In this document: positions 45,440-53,975 of the stretch, one piece after another
Position numbering within the stretch: the stretch's first letter is position 1
Layout: the number at the start of each line of letters is the position of its first letter
Assembly (NCBI RefSeq): GCF_029846175.1
Contig: NZ_JARWAC010000007.1
Span: 248,001 to 312,000, forward strand
Reading direction: 5' to 3'
Length of the DNA: 64,000 nt
Origin: Sphaerisporangium sp. TRM90804
GTDB lineage: Bacteria > Actinomycetota > Actinomycetes > Streptosporangiales > Streptosporangiaceae
Made by a program: the position numbers and the translations under genes
Notes under the pieces: model-generated
What the model saw: the letters and a program-made list of their open reading frames with translations, nothing else
What the model was told of the DNA's origin: nothing
Database searches by the model: none

Positions 45440-45961
45440 GTGTTGATAAGACGTGAGTCGCCGGCGGACATTTCGTCGATCCATGAGGTCCACACCGCCG
45501 CCTTCGGCAAGCCCGGCACGCCCGGCGACCCCCCTGCCGAGGCGGGCCTGGTGGACGCCCTGCGTGCCTGCGACGCCTGGCTGCCGGCACTGTCGCTGGT
45601 CGCCACGACGCCCGACGGCGCGGTCGCCGGTCACGTCGTCTGCACCCGGGCAACGGCCGGGTCCACCCCCGTGCTCGGTCTCGGCCCGCTAGGCGTCCTG
45701 CCCGCCCACCAGGGGCGCGGCGTCGGCCACGCTCTCATGCACGCCGTCCTCGGAGCCGCCGACGCGTTGGACGAGCCCCTCGTCATCCTCCTCGGCCACC
45801 GCGACTACTACCCGCGCTTCGGGTTCCGCCCCGCCGAGGACTACGGCATCACCCCCCCGGTACCAGAGTGGGGCCCGTCCTTCATGGCACGCCCCCTGAC
45901 GTCCTACACCCCCACGATCCGCGGCGCCTTCGCCTACGCCGCCCCGTTCGACGACCTCTGA
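45440..45961 (+). CDS. GNAT-family N-acetyltransferase
   Basis: The 173-residue protein has the acetyl-CoA motif LGVLPAHQGRGVGHALMHAVL (QGRGVG), LVILLGHRDYYPRFGF and a typical beta strand of YjhQ-type acetyltransferases, GLGPLGV. The acceptor is unknown. The GTG start at 45440 has a weak ribosome site, so a later start cannot be excluded. It converges on the Cys-rich secreted gene with a shared terminator. Confidence 0.85.
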   Translation: MLIRRESPADISSIHEVHTAAFGKPGTPGDPPAEAGLVDALRACDAWLPALSLVATTPDGAVAGHVVCTRATAGSTPVLGLGPLGVLPAHQGRGVGHALMHAVLGAADALDEPLVILLGHRDYYPRFGFRPAEDYGITPPVPEWGPSFMARPLTSYTPTIRGAFAYAAPFDDL

Positions 45962-45965
45962 CGCC

Positions 45966-46003
45966 GTGAACGCCGGACCGCCCTCGTGCGATCCGGCGTT
46001 CAC
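45966..46003. terminator. Bidirectional terminator between GNAT and secreted-protein genes
   Basis: A perfect 12-bp stem (45966-45977 with 45992-46003) lies directly between the two converging stop codons. Confidence 0.8.
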
Positions 46004-46011
46004 GCTTCGGG

Positions 46012-46467
46012 TCAGGGGCAGGAGCCGTACTTCTGCGCGCGGACGAAGGCCGTGCCGTAGTTCTCGACCTTGACGTAGACCGGGGTGGACATGCCCGACC
46101 GGTTGAAGTTCACCGTCCAGTCCTTCCCCGGAACCGTGAACCGGACCTTGTAGCAGTAGCCCGCGTCGACGCGGAACGCGTCCCAGTCCTCGCCGTCGTT
46201 GGTCCGGTAACCGGGGTTGATCCATTCGGTGACGCCGAGGCTGACACATCCTGTGCTGGCGGTCCCCGTGGTACCGCTTGAGCAGGTCCAGTTGCGGATC
46301 GCAAGCACGCCGAGGGTGCTCTGGTTCCGGGTCTGGGAACAGTAGATCCCGGCGGTGCAGCTCGGCCCCGCGTGGGAGGCCGGAGCGGGCAGCACCACCG
46401 CGATGGCCGCGGCGGACGCGCCCAGCGCGGCCAGCCTGCCCACCGTGGACATGATCGTCTTAATCAC
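46012..46467 (-). CDS. Secreted Cys-rich protein
   Basis: The 151-residue precursor has a Sec signal (LAALGASAAAIAVVLPAPASHA). The mature part has six Cys (SCTAGIYC, WTCSSGT, TGCVSLG, YCYKVR, GSCP), enough for three disulfides, and a beta-rich pattern. It resembles the general pattern of small secreted actinomycete proteins, but no family is certain. GTG at 46467 follows GGAGGATA; an ATG at 46452 is possible. Confidence 0.75.
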   Translation of the reverse strand: MIKTIMSTVGRLAALGASAAAIAVVLPAPASHAGPSCTAGIYCSQTRNQSTLGVLAIRNWTCSSGTTGTASTGCVSLGVTEWINPGYRTNDGEDWDAFRVDAGYCYKVRFTVPGKDWTVNFNRSGMSTPVYVKVENYGTAFVRAQKYGSCP

Positions 46468-46782
46468 TCGTATCCTCCAGTTGCCCTCCGCCGGCCTTCC
46501 TGGCCGGCGTTCAGGCAGGCCCAACGCTGGCGAAGCCCCCGCCCACCGGCAACGATTCCGCGCCAGCTGGGACGCTGGGACGCCTTCCCCCCCGGCAACA
46601 GCCCCGTTCCCCGCCCCCTGGGACGGGGGTGGGACGCCTCCCGGAACGCTCGGGCGCTAGCGCCATCGCCGGTGTCGCGATCGGAGAGGACGGACGATGC
46701 GGCGGAGCCAGGCCCGCCCCCGCTCGGCCGGGGCGAGCTCCAGGCCCCGGCAGCGGAGAGCGCGCCGCCATGATCTTGACAT
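46468..46782. other. Intergenic region without recognised gene
   Basis: No coding frame has a ribosome site and plausible composition. The region includes GGACGC/CCTTCC-rich tracts. It ends at the terminator of tRNA-Ser(CGA). Confidence 0.5.
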
Positions 46783-46826
46783 GCCAAGGGCCTCCGACCT
46801 TTTTCGCGGGTCGGAGGCCCTTGGCA
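46782..46826 (-). terminator. Terminator downstream of tRNA-Ser(CGA)
   Basis: A perfect 18-bp stem (46782-46799 with 46809-46826) lies directly after the tRNA 3' end on its strand, with a 9-base loop. Confidence 0.85.
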
Positions 46827-46830
46827 GTGG

Positions 46831-46917
46831 CGGTGGAGGTGGGATTTGAACCCACGGATAGGTTGCCCCATCACACGCTTTCGAGGCGTGCGCCCTCGGC
46901 CACTAGGCGACTCCACC
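46831..46917 (-). tRNA. tRNA-Ser (anticodon CGA)
   Basis: 87 bases on the minus strand with acceptor GGTGGAG/CTCCACC, discriminator G, a long variable arm and GGTTCAAATCC T-arm. The anticodon CGA is complementary to 46881-46883. It lies about 70 bases downstream of tadA. Confidence 0.96.
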
Positions 46918-46988
46918 GCCGAGCAGCCTACCGGATGCGCGCCCTCGTTCGCGCACGGCTTGTGCCTGATATGCGGAGAAATGGGTAA

Positions 46989-47456
46989 TCACCGGCGGCG
47001 GTCGGCGAAGAAGTCTCTCAGTACGGCGGCGCAGTCGGCCGCCAGGACGCCCATGACCACCTCGGGGCGGTGGTTGAGCCGGCGGTCGCGCAGTACGTCC
47101 CAGAGGGAGCCGGCCGCGCCTGCCTTCTCGTCTACCGCGCCGTAGACGACGCGGTCGACGCGGGCGAGGACTGCGGCGCCCGCGCACATCGTGCAGGGCT
47201 CCAGGGTGACCACCAGCGTGCAGCCGGCCAGGCGCCAGCCGCCGCGGGCGCGGGCCGCCGTGCGCAGTGCCAGCACCTCGGCGTGCGCGGTGGGGTCGGC
47301 GGCGCCCTCGCGGTCGTTGCCGGCCTCGGCCAGGACGTCGCCCTCGGGGCCGACGACGACCGCGCCGACCGGGACCTCCCCGCGTTCGCCCGCCCGCGCG
47401 GCCTGCGCCAGGGCCAGCCGCATCGGGCCCTCGTACGGCGAGGCGCCGGAGGTCAT
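46989..47456 (-). CDS. tadA: tRNA-specific adenosine deaminase
   Basis: The 155-residue enzyme converts the wobble adenosine of tRNA-Arg(ACG) to inosine. It has the cytidine-deaminase fold with HAEV (His58, catalytic Glu60) and PCTMC (Cys88, Cys91) as zinc ligands, and EVPVGAVVV early. The start is ATG at 47456, one codon after a GTG. Two genes upstream on the strand encode tadA-associated proteins. Length is normal. Confidence 0.95.
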   Translation of the reverse strand: MTSGASPYEGPMRLALAQAARAGERGEVPVGAVVVGPEGDVLAEAGNDREGAADPTAHAEVLALRTAARARGGWRLAGCTLVVTLEPCTMCAGAAVLARVDRVVYGAVDEKAGAAGSLWDVLRDRRLNHRPEVVMGVLAADCAAVLRDFFADRRR

Positions 47457-47513
47457 CACCGGCCTGCGAGGGGCGGGGTGCCCGCGGAGGACGGGGTGCG
47501 GGCGGGCATGGCT

Positions 47514-48005
47514 TCAGCGCAGACGGTCGAGTTCGTCGGCGAAGGAGAGCTTCTCGCCGATCACCGAGAGCGTGTCTGCCGGCAGGACGCCTTCCTCCAT
47601 GCTGAGCTCCAGCAGTTCCTCAGGGCTCACGCCGAGGTCGCCGAGCAGCTCGAAGTCGCCGGCCGGGCGCACCCCGAGCTCTGCCTCCTTCTCGGGGACC
47701 ACCACCGCGGCCAGCTCGTTGAACAGCTCGCCGAGCGGGTCGCCGGCCGCCGCGTGCGCGTCGGACAGGAACGCCCGCGGCTCGACGGCGTCCTCGTAGC
47801 GGACGATCGCGAACCACTCGTCCTCGACCTCCACGCAGAGCAGGACCAGTTCGTCCCCCCCGAGGCCGAGGGCCTCCTGCACGGCGTCGCCGAGGTCGTC
47901 GGCGATCTCGGCTTCGGTGAGGTCGACCTCCGCGCCCCGCCACCCGTCGGGTGTGCGGACGAAGCCCGCGGCGAACAGGGCGCTGCGTGATGGTCTGGAG
48001 GGCAT
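47514..48005 (-). CDS. tRNA adenosine deaminase-associated protein, copy 1
   Basis: The 163-residue acidic protein has an alpha/beta pattern: LVLLCVEVEDEWFAIVRYED, PLGELFNELAAVVVPEKEAELG and a C-terminal DFELLGDLGVSPEELLELSMEEGVLPADTL block. The name comes from linkage with tadA in actinomycetes; its activity is unknown. It lies 16 bases from the second copy and about 60 bases from tadA. A GGGAG site precedes the ATG. Confidence 0.85.
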   Translation of the reverse strand: MPSRPSRSALFAAGFVRTPDGWRGAEVDLTEAEIADDLGDAVQEALGLGGDELVLLCVEVEDEWFAIVRYEDAVEPRAFLSDAHAAAGDPLGELFNELAAVVVPEKEAELGVRPAGDFELLGDLGVSPEELLELSMEEGVLPADTLSVIGEKLSFADELDRLR

Positions 48006-48021
48006 GATCGGGCTCCCGATG

Positions 48022-48510
48022 TCAGCCTAGGGCTGCGTCGACGGCACGTTCAAACGGCTGGGAGAAGCCCAGCCGGGCGGCGATGCTGGAAAGCACCTCG
48101 TCGGGAAGGAGTTCGAGGTCGCCCGAGAGGGCGCCGAGCTCCATCTCGTCGAGACCCAGGTCGGAGAAGATCGACAGGTCTCCCGCGGGGAGCACCATGT
48201 CGAGCTCCTCCTCCTCGGGCACGGGGACTTCAAGGAGTTCGAGGACCTGCTGGGCCAGCGGCCAGTCCCACGCCGCGGTGATGTCGGAGAGGAAGAGGTC
48301 GACACGGTCGCCGAACACCCGTAATGCCACGAAGAAGTCATCCCCAACGGCGACCAGGCCAATCGTGGCACTCATGCTGGGCTGTTGGCGCAGAGCGTGG
48401 ATGAGGCCGTGCAGGTCGGCGGTCAGGCCGACCGGCAGCATCTCGGCTTCCCACTGGTCATCCTCGCGGTAGACCACGATGGCGAAGTCGAGAGCGTCAA
48501 CGTCTGTCAT
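48022..48510 (-). CDS. tRNA adenosine deaminase-associated protein, copy 2
   Basis: The 162-residue acidic protein parallels its neighbour: FAIVVYREDDQWEAEML, VGDDFFVALRVFGDRVDLFLSD, PLAQQVLELLEVPVP and DLSIFSDLGLDEMELGALSGDLELLPDEVL. It lacks the N-terminal extension of copy 1. The two are clearly paralogues with shared ends and differ inside. GGTGGAG precedes ATG 48510. It is the first gene of the tadA unit and divergent from upp. Confidence 0.85.
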   Translation of the reverse strand: MTDVDALDFAIVVYREDDQWEAEMLPVGLTADLHGLIHALRQQPSMSATIGLVAVGDDFFVALRVFGDRVDLFLSDITAAWDWPLAQQVLELLEVPVPEEEELDMVLPAGDLSIFSDLGLDEMELGALSGDLELLPDEVLSSIAARLGFSQPFERAVDAALG

Positions 48511-48688
48511 CTTCACTCCACCGACGCGGTTTTCACAGGTGGCAATGCTCCCAGAATCCCTAGGTCCTCGTACGCCGCTCGGGCAAATTGTGATCAAAAA
48601 CGGGTGTGCCCGCCCAGCTTAGAGCCTGGTGGTCGTTACCACCCCGCTCGTACCGTTTACCAGGTCAGACGAGATACCGTTGACCTTC

Positions 48689-49327
48689 ATGAAGACCCTC
48701 GTCGTCGATCATCCGCTGGTCGCCCACAAGCTCACCGCGCTGAGGGACGAGCGCACGGACTCCCCGACGTTCCGCCGCCTCGCGGACGAGCTCGTGACCC
48801 TGCTGGCCTACGAGGCGACCAGGGATGTGCGGGTCGTCGAGGCGACGGTCTCGACGCCGGTGGCCCAGGCGCACGGGGTGCGGCTGGCGCGGCCGGCCCC
48901 GCTGGTGGTGCCGATCCTGCGCGCGGGGCTCGGCATGCTCGACGGCATGACCCGCCTGCTGCCCACGGCCGAGGTCGGCTTCCTGGGCATGATCCGCGAC
49001 GAGGGCACGCTGACGGCGCAGACGTACGCCACCCGGCTGCCCGAAGACCTCTCGGGCCGCCAGTGCTACGTCCTGGACCCCATGCTGGCGACCGGCGGCA
49101 CGCTGGCGGCGGCCGTCGAACTGCTCTTCCGGCGCGGCGCCGAGGACGTCACCGCCATCTGCCTGCTCGCGGCGCCCGAGGGCCTGGCCCACATGGAGAC
49201 CGTGTTCGCGGACTTCACCAACCCCGTGAGGGTGGTCACCGCCGCCCTCGACGAGCGCCTGAACGAGCACGGCTACATCGTGCCGGGGCTCGGTGACGCC
49301 GGGGATCGCCTGTACGGCGTGGTCTGA
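48689..49327 (+). CDS. upp: Uracil phosphoribosyltransferase
   Basis: The 212-residue enzyme makes UMP from uracil and PRPP in pyrimidine salvage. It has [13 protein letters not shown], the PRPP-binding [15 protein letters not shown] and the uracil-binding [14 protein letters not shown] terminus. ATG at 48689 lacks a strong ribosome site; a longer reading from TTG 48680 is possible. It is divergent from the tadA group, as in other actinomycetes. Confidence 0.95.
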   Translation: MKTLVVDHPLVAHKLTALRDERTDSPTFRRLADELVTLLAYEATRDVRVVEATVSTPVAQAHGVRLARPAPLVVPILRAGLGMLDGMTRLLPTAEVGFLGMIRDEGTLTAQTYATRLPEDLSGRQCYVLDPMLATGGTLAAAVELLFRRGAEDVTAICLLAAPEGLAHMETVFADFTNPVRVVTAALDERLNEHGYIVPGLGDAGDRLYGVV

Positions 49328-49459
49328 TCCTTTTCCTTCGTTCTCCCTGGTGATGACATTCACTTCGTTACAGAGCGTGCTTCCTTGGGTACTCTGAGTG
49401 AGGAAGATGTCATCTGTGTCCCGGGTCCGACAGACCGGGGACGCATACCTGGGAGAGCA

Positions 49460-49675
49460 ATGAATCAGCCGGACACTGACACCTACACACAGGTCGAGAC
49501 CGCGCTGAGGGTCGAGTTCGCCGGGGTCCACCCCGCCGCCACGGTGACGCGGTGCATCGAGGCCGCTCACCACGGGGCGATGGAGGTCACCGGTTTCGCG
49601 TACCCGAGTCTGGTGGAGCGCATCGCGCGAAAGCACCTGCAGGTGCTGGCCGCGGTCGCGACCGAGCAAGGGTGA
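49460..49675 (+). CDS. Small conserved helical protein
   Basis: The 71-residue product, start MNQPDTDTYTQVETALRVEF, looks like a three-helix bundle, with VTRCIEAAHHGAMEVTGF and LVERIARKHLQVLAAVA. GGGAGAGC precedes the ATG. It lies between upp and the micropeptide/PH-domain pair. No family is recognised; it may be a regulator or a partner of an unlinked protein. Confidence 0.7.
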   Translation: MNQPDTDTYTQVETALRVEFAGVHPAATVTRCIEAAHHGAMEVTGFAYPSLVERIARKHLQVLAAVATEQG

Positions 49676-49794
49676 CGCGACGGACATCCGGACCCCATAA
49701 GTCTGACTGTGGGGTCTCGATGCGCTTTACCCGGCCACCCGGCTGGGTAATGTATACGGTGGGTGCAGTGGGTGAGTGGTAATCGGAGGCGGCA

Positions 49795-49953
49795 GTGCAG
49801 GTCAAGAAGGTTCTAACGTACGCGGCCATCGCTTTTGTGGCTTTCTACCTGTTCACCAGACCGGCTGACGCGGCCAGCGCGGTCCAGGGAGCGATGAACA
49901 CCGTGGTCAACGCGGCGGATTCGCTGGCGGTATTCTTCACGAGACTCACATGA
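49795..49953 (+). CDS. 52-residue membrane micropeptide coupled to PH-domain gene
   Basis: The peptide starts VQVKKVLTYAAIAFVAFYLF (GTG start) and has one membrane helix near residues 6-20, then an Ala-rich amphipathic stretch (DAASAVQGAMNTVVNAADSL). CGGAGG lies 6 bases before the GTG. Its stop overlaps the ATG of the PH-domain gene by ATGA. A TTTACC-16-TAATGT promoter is likely at 49730-49757. It is probably a partner subunit of the PH-domain protein; its function is unknown. Confidence 0.7.
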   Translation: MQVKKVLTYAAIAFVAFYLFTRPADAASAVQGAMNTVVNAADSLAVFFTRLT

Positions 49954-50477
49954 GGCTTGTGACCCACGGGGACTCCGCTCCGTCGTCGGTCAACCGCTAC
50001 CTTCTCCCCCACGAACACCAGGTCATCATGGTGCGGCGCCACCCGGCCGTGCTGTTACGGCCGGTCGCCGAGGTTTTCGGCGGCCTGATCCTGGCCGGAT
50101 TGCTGAGCAGGTGGCTCGGTGCGAACCAGGGCTCCCAAGCCCTGGTCATCGTCTGGTGGGCCTGGCTGCTGCTATTGATCCGTTTCGTGTGGAAAGTGGC
50201 GGAGTGGTCGGTCGACTACTTCGTGGTGACCTCCAAGCGCATGATCCTGACGACAGGGCTGATCACCCGCCGGGTCGACATGATGCCCCTCGGCAAGGTC
50301 ACCGACATGAGCTTCCAGCGTTCCCTGCTCGGCCGTGTTCTCGGCTACGGCGAGTTCGTGCTGGAGTCGGCCGGCCAAGACCAGGCCCTGTCGACGGTCC
50401 CCTACATTCCTTATCCCGAGACCCTGTACCTCGAGGTCTGCCAGATGCTCTTTCCGGGATCTGACGACGACGATTAG
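49950..50477 (+). CDS. PH-domain membrane protein
   Basis: The 175-residue protein has two membrane helices (LRPVAEVFGGLILAGLLSRWLG and ALVIVWWAWLLLLIRFVW) and a C-terminal bacterial pleckstrin-homology-like domain (DYFVVTSKRMILTTGLITRRVDMMPLGKVTDMSF). The family often has the FVVTSKRM signature seen here. Roles are membrane stress or lipid binding. It overlaps the 52-residue peptide. A terminator follows. Confidence 0.85.
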   Translation: MRLVTHGDSAPSSVNRYLLPHEHQVIMVRRHPAVLLRPVAEVFGGLILAGLLSRWLGANQGSQALVIVWWAWLLLLIRFVWKVAEWSVDYFVVTSKRMILTTGLITRRVDMMPLGKVTDMSFQRSLLGRVLGYGEFVLESAGQDQALSTVPYIPYPETLYLEVCQMLFPGSDDDD

Positions 50478-50489
50478 TCACATTCGTCC

Positions 50490-50530
50490 AGAATCCCGAG
50501 GGGTGAGACACAGTTTCCCTTCGGGATTCT
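50490..50530 (+). terminator. Terminator after PH-domain gene
   Basis: A 14-bp stem with one G-T pair (50490-50503 with 50517-50530) begins 13 bases after the stop. Confidence 0.75.
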
Positions 50531-50609
50531 TGACGTGGGTATACCCGATTCGGCTGCTTCGTGCCATCATGGCGAGACCATTGACCACTTCCCCGCCTTA
50601 AGAGATCAC

Positions 50610-51947
50610 ATGCCGAGTCAGGGAACCATCGGTGACCGCGTCCGCGGACTGCGACTGAGTAGGCGCATGTCTCAGGCTCAGTTGGCCGGACCAGACCTCT
50701 CCGACAGTTATGTCTCACTCATCGAGTCCGGCAAACGCACGCCGACGCCGGTGGTCGCCCGCCTGCTCGCGGAGCGCCTAGGCTGCACCACCGAGTTCCT
50801 CCTGCACGGGATCGAGCCGCGCCAGCGCATCGACACCGAGCTCGGGTTGCGGCACGCCGAGTTGGAGCTCTACCACGGAGACCCGGCGCTCGCCGCCGAC
50901 CGCTTCGGCGACATCGTCAAAGCGGCGGGCGAGGACAACGCGCTGCTCGCGGCGCACGCCCGGCTCGGGCGCGCGCGAGCCCTGGAGGCCCAGGGCAAGA
51001 TCGGCAGCGCCGTCGAGGCGTACGAGCGGCTGCGCCGCGAGGCCGCCGCGCATCCCGAGCGGCTCGCCGACATCCCGCTGATCGTGGCGCTGTGCCGCTG
51101 CTACCAGCGGGCCGGCGACACGCTCCGCGCTCGCGACCTCGGAGCCGGTGCTCTCGAGCACATCTCCGAGCTGTCGGTGGTCCACGGCGACGTCGCGGTC
51201 GACCTGGCCGCCGCGCTGGCGGAGGCCGAGATCGGCCTGCCGTACGTCGAGGAGGTGCTCGCCTCCACCGGCGTCCCGGTGCCCGCCGACCGCACCACGG
51301 AGATCCTCTCCCTGTGGCAGGCCAGCGTCACGGCGGCCGAAGGCGAGGACTCCGCGCTCGCGGTGCGCTTCGCCGACGACGCCCTGTCCGCCGGCCGGCC
51401 CGCGCGGATCGCCGTCCGAATGGCGCGCATCGCGATGCGCTGGGCCGAGATCTCCGTGCCTCTGCGTGGGAACGATCCCGAGCGGGTGGGCGACCTCGTC
51501 TCCCGCGCGACCCAGGTCTTCTCCCTCGTGCCGGCCGACGCGGTCGACCACGCGCGAAGCCTGCTCGTGCTGGCTCACCTACGCCTGAAGTCCGGCGACC
51601 ACGCCGGCGCCGAGACGTTCGGCAGGAACGCGCTCGACGTGCTCCCCGACGGCTCGACGTCCGTCGCGGCCTCGGCGCACCTGGTGCTGGCCGAGGCGGG
51701 GCTGGCACGGTCTGACTCCGACCAGTCGCTCACGCTGCGGCGTGCCGGCGCGCTGCTGGCGACGGCCCCGCGCAACGGGGCGCTGCGCGACCGCGAGGTC
51801 GCCCGCGTCTGGCGCGAGCTGGGCGATCTGTGGGGCAGGGCCGGTCGTCGCGACGAGCAGACGGGGGCGTATCGTAAGGCACTCGAAGCGGTCGGGGTCA
51901 GGTCGACCGTCGCCGGTGCCGTGACCTCCGCGGTGGTCGCTCGGTAG
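50610..51947 (+). CDS. XRE-family regulator with TPR-like domain
   Basis: The 445-residue protein starts with a helix-turn-helix (RMSQAQLAGPDLSDSYVSLIESGKRTPTP) and then contains helical repeat pairs (ARLGRARALEAQGKIGSAVEAYERL, LVLAHLRLKSGDHAGAETFGR). It belongs to a wide actinomycete group with unknown ligands. ATG at 50610 has AAGAGATC upstream. A GntR gene follows about 100 bases on, separated by an inverted repeat. Confidence 0.85.
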   Translation: MPSQGTIGDRVRGLRLSRRMSQAQLAGPDLSDSYVSLIESGKRTPTPVVARLLAERLGCTTEFLLHGIEPRQRIDTELGLRHAELELYHGDPALAADRFGDIVKAAGEDNALLAAHARLGRARALEAQGKIGSAVEAYERLRREAAAHPERLADIPLIVALCRCYQRAGDTLRARDLGAGALEHISELSVVHGDVAVDLAAALAEAEIGLPYVEEVLASTGVPVPADRTTEILSLWQASVTAAEGEDSALAVRFADDALSAGRPARIAVRMARIAMRWAEISVPLRGNDPERVGDLVSRATQVFSLVPADAVDHARSLLVLAHLRLKSGDHAGAETFGRNALDVLPDGSTSVAASAHLVLAEAGLARSDSDQSLTLRRAGALLATAPRNGALRDREVARVWRELGDLWGRAGRRDEQTGAYRKALEAVGVRSTVAGAVTSAVVAR

Positions 51948-52002
51948 GCCTCCATCCCGGCGGCTCCGGATTTGGCGCGGAGGCACGGGAATAACTAAGG
52001 TC

Positions 52003-52033
52003 AACCAGTCATTGACTCGTAGGATGATTGGTT
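52003..52033. promoter_or_regulatory. Inverted repeat upstream of the FadR-type gene
   Basis: AACCAGTCAT and ATGATTGGTT match as inverted arms at nine of ten positions with an 11-base gap. They lie 20 bases before the GntR start, so autoregulation is likely. Confidence 0.5.
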
Positions 52034-52052
52034 ACCTCGGAGGAGGCAGACG

Positions 52053-52742
52053 GTGAGTCTGCGTACGGCGCAGCGGGCTTCCCTCGTCGACCAGGTGATC
52101 GAGCAGTTGAAGGAGCAGATCACCTCCGGGTCCTGGCGCATGCATGCCAAGATCCCCACAGAGACCGTGCTGGCCGAGCATCTCGGGGTGGGCCGCAACA
52201 CCGTCCGTGAGGCCGTGCGCGCGCTCACCCACGCCGGTCTGCTGGAGTGCCGCCAGGGCGACGGCACATACGTGCGCGCCACGAGCGAGCTCTCCGGGGC
52301 GATGGCGCGCCGTCTGCGCGCCGCCGAGCACCTGGAGATCCTCGAGGTGCGGCGGGCGCTCGAGGTCGAGGCCGCCAAGCTGGCGGCCGTACGCCGCACC
52401 GAGGGCGACATCGAGCTGATCGAGGCGGCCCTGCGCCGCCGCGAGCAGGCATGGATCGAGGCGGAGGTCGACGCCTTCGTCGAGGCCGACCTGGCCTTCC
52501 ACATCGCGGTCGTGGAAGCCACCCACAACCGGGTGCTGATCGAGCTCTACAAGGACTTCTCGGCCGCGTTGCGCGCCAGCATCGCCGCCGCCGGCGCGCC
52601 CCTGGAGAACGGCCACATCCCCCACGACTCCATCGCGCGCGCCATCGCCTCCGGCGACGCCGCCGCGGCCGAGCGGGCCGGCCACGCGTGCATGGAGCAC
52701 ATCGCCATCGCGCTCTCCGACAGCCAGGCCATTCTCGACTGA
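52053..52742 (+). CDS. FadR-subfamily GntR transcriptional regulator
   Basis: The 229-residue protein has a winged helix (ERITS-type KIPTETVLAEHLGVGRNTVREAVRAL) with the GLLECRQGDGTYVRA wing and an all-helical FCD-type ligand domain (RLRAAEHLEILEVRRALEVEAAKLAAVRR). Metal-binding Asp/His residues of that domain are plausible in AFHIAVVEATHN. GTG at 52053 follows AGGAGG. It is likely to bind the inverted repeat upstream. The dnaN-like gene converges on it. Confidence 0.9.
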   Translation: MSLRTAQRASLVDQVIEQLKEQITSGSWRMHAKIPTETVLAEHLGVGRNTVREAVRALTHAGLLECRQGDGTYVRATSELSGAMARRLRAAEHLEILEVRRALEVEAAKLAAVRRTEGDIELIEAALRRREQAWIEAEVDAFVEADLAFHIAVVEATHNRVLIELYKDFSAALRASIAAAGAPLENGHIPHDSIARAIASGDAAAAERAGHACMEHIAIALSDSQAILD

Positions 52743-52776
52743 CGGGCCCCGCCCGGCCGGGCGGGCCACGCGAGGG

Positions 52777-53871
52777 TCAGTTGAGGCGCAGCGACATCAC
52801 CAGGTAGCGGAACGCCGGGTCGGCGGCGTCGTCGGTGACCAGCACGGGCCGGGTTGGCGAGGCCATGTTCAGGCAGGCCGTCTCGGTCTCCACGCCCGCG
52901 AGGCCGTCGAGCAGGTAGTGCGGCTGGAAGGCGATCTGGATGTCGCCCCCCTCAAGCTCGGCGGCCAGCGCCTCGGCGCCGCGGCCGATGACGCCGCCGC
53001 CCGCCTGCACCAGCACCTGCCCCTGGGTGAACGACAGCCGGATCGCGGTGTTGCGCTCGGCGACCAGCGCCACCCGCTTCACGGCCTCCACGAACGGCGC
53101 GACCTGGACCCCGGCGCGGATCGGCCAGTCGTCCACCAGCCGCGAGCGGTAGTCGATGAACTGGTCGTCGAGCAGGCGCACCGTCGTGGCCCGCCCCGCG
53201 CACATGAACCCGGCGATGCCGTCGCCGAAGCCGATCGACACCTCGCCCGCGCGCAGGGAACGCGCCACCTCGGCCATCACCCGCGCCGGCACCATCACGC
53301 CGGCCTTGAGACCCTCGTTCTCGGGGTGCCAGAGGAAGTCGCGCGCGGCGATGCGGTAGCGGTCGGTGGCGGCCATGGAGACGTTGACGCCGTCGATGTC
53401 CATGCGCACGCCGGTGAGCATCGGCAGCGCCTCGTCGCGGCTCGCCGCCGGGGCCACCTGACCGACGGCCGAGGCGAAGACGCCCCCGCCGACCGCGCCG
53501 GCCGTCGCCGGCAGGGCGGGCAGGGTGGGGAAGTCGGCGACCGGCATGGTGAGCAGACCGAACTCGGCGCTTCCGCAGGTGAGGACGGCCTCGGAGTCGG
53601 ACGTGACGATCTCGACCGGCTCGGCGGGCAGGCTCTTGGTGATCTCGGCGAGCAGGCGGCCCGGGATGAGCGCCTTGCCCGGCTCGGCGACGTCGGCGTC
53701 GACCGTGGCGCGGGCGGAGACGTCGTAGTCGAACACCGACAGCACAAGGCTGTCGTCGAGCGCCTCCAGCAGGATGCCGCTGAGAGCGGGCACCGCGGGA
53801 CGGCCCGGGAGCGCCCGCGCGCTCCACGCCACCGCGTCGGCCAGGACATCGCGGTTCACCTGGAACTTCAC
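52777..53871 (-). CDS. dnaN: Beta sliding clamp (DnaN), likely a second copy
   Basis: The 364-residue protein has the three-domain clamp pattern: MKFQVNRDVLADAVAW, SARATVDADV, MLTGVRMDIDGVNVSMAATDRYRIA, AVKRVALVAERNTAIRLSF and C-terminal FRYLVMSLRLN. The clamp ring tethers polymerase and partners to DNA. It lacks the MPVR-type C-terminal peptide common to housekeeping DnaN, and no dnaA or recF is near, so it is probably a paralogue. The GTG start follows AAGGGG. Whether the main dnaN lies elsewhere cannot be seen. Confidence 0.85.
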   Translation of the reverse strand: MKFQVNRDVLADAVAWSARALPGRPAVPALSGILLEALDDSLVLSVFDYDVSARATVDADVAEPGKALIPGRLLAEITKSLPAEPVEIVTSDSEAVLTCGSAEFGLLTMPVADFPTLPALPATAGAVGGGVFASAVGQVAPAASRDEALPMLTGVRMDIDGVNVSMAATDRYRIAARDFLWHPENEGLKAGVMVPARVMAEVARSLRAGEVSIGFGDGIAGFMCAGRATTVRLLDDQFIDYRSRLVDDWPIRAGVQVAPFVEAVKRVALVAERNTAIRLSFTQGQVLVQAGGGVIGRGAEALAAELEGGDIQIAFQPHYLLDGLAGVETETACLNMASPTRPVLVTDDAADPAFRYLVMSLRLN

Positions 53872-53975
53872 GCTGATCCATCCCCTTCGAAACGTCCGTC
53901 CCCAGAAAGGTAACGCGTGGGTGGGACATTTGGCGGCCCGGCGCGGACGGGGAGGGGTTCGCGGGCGGCGAACCG

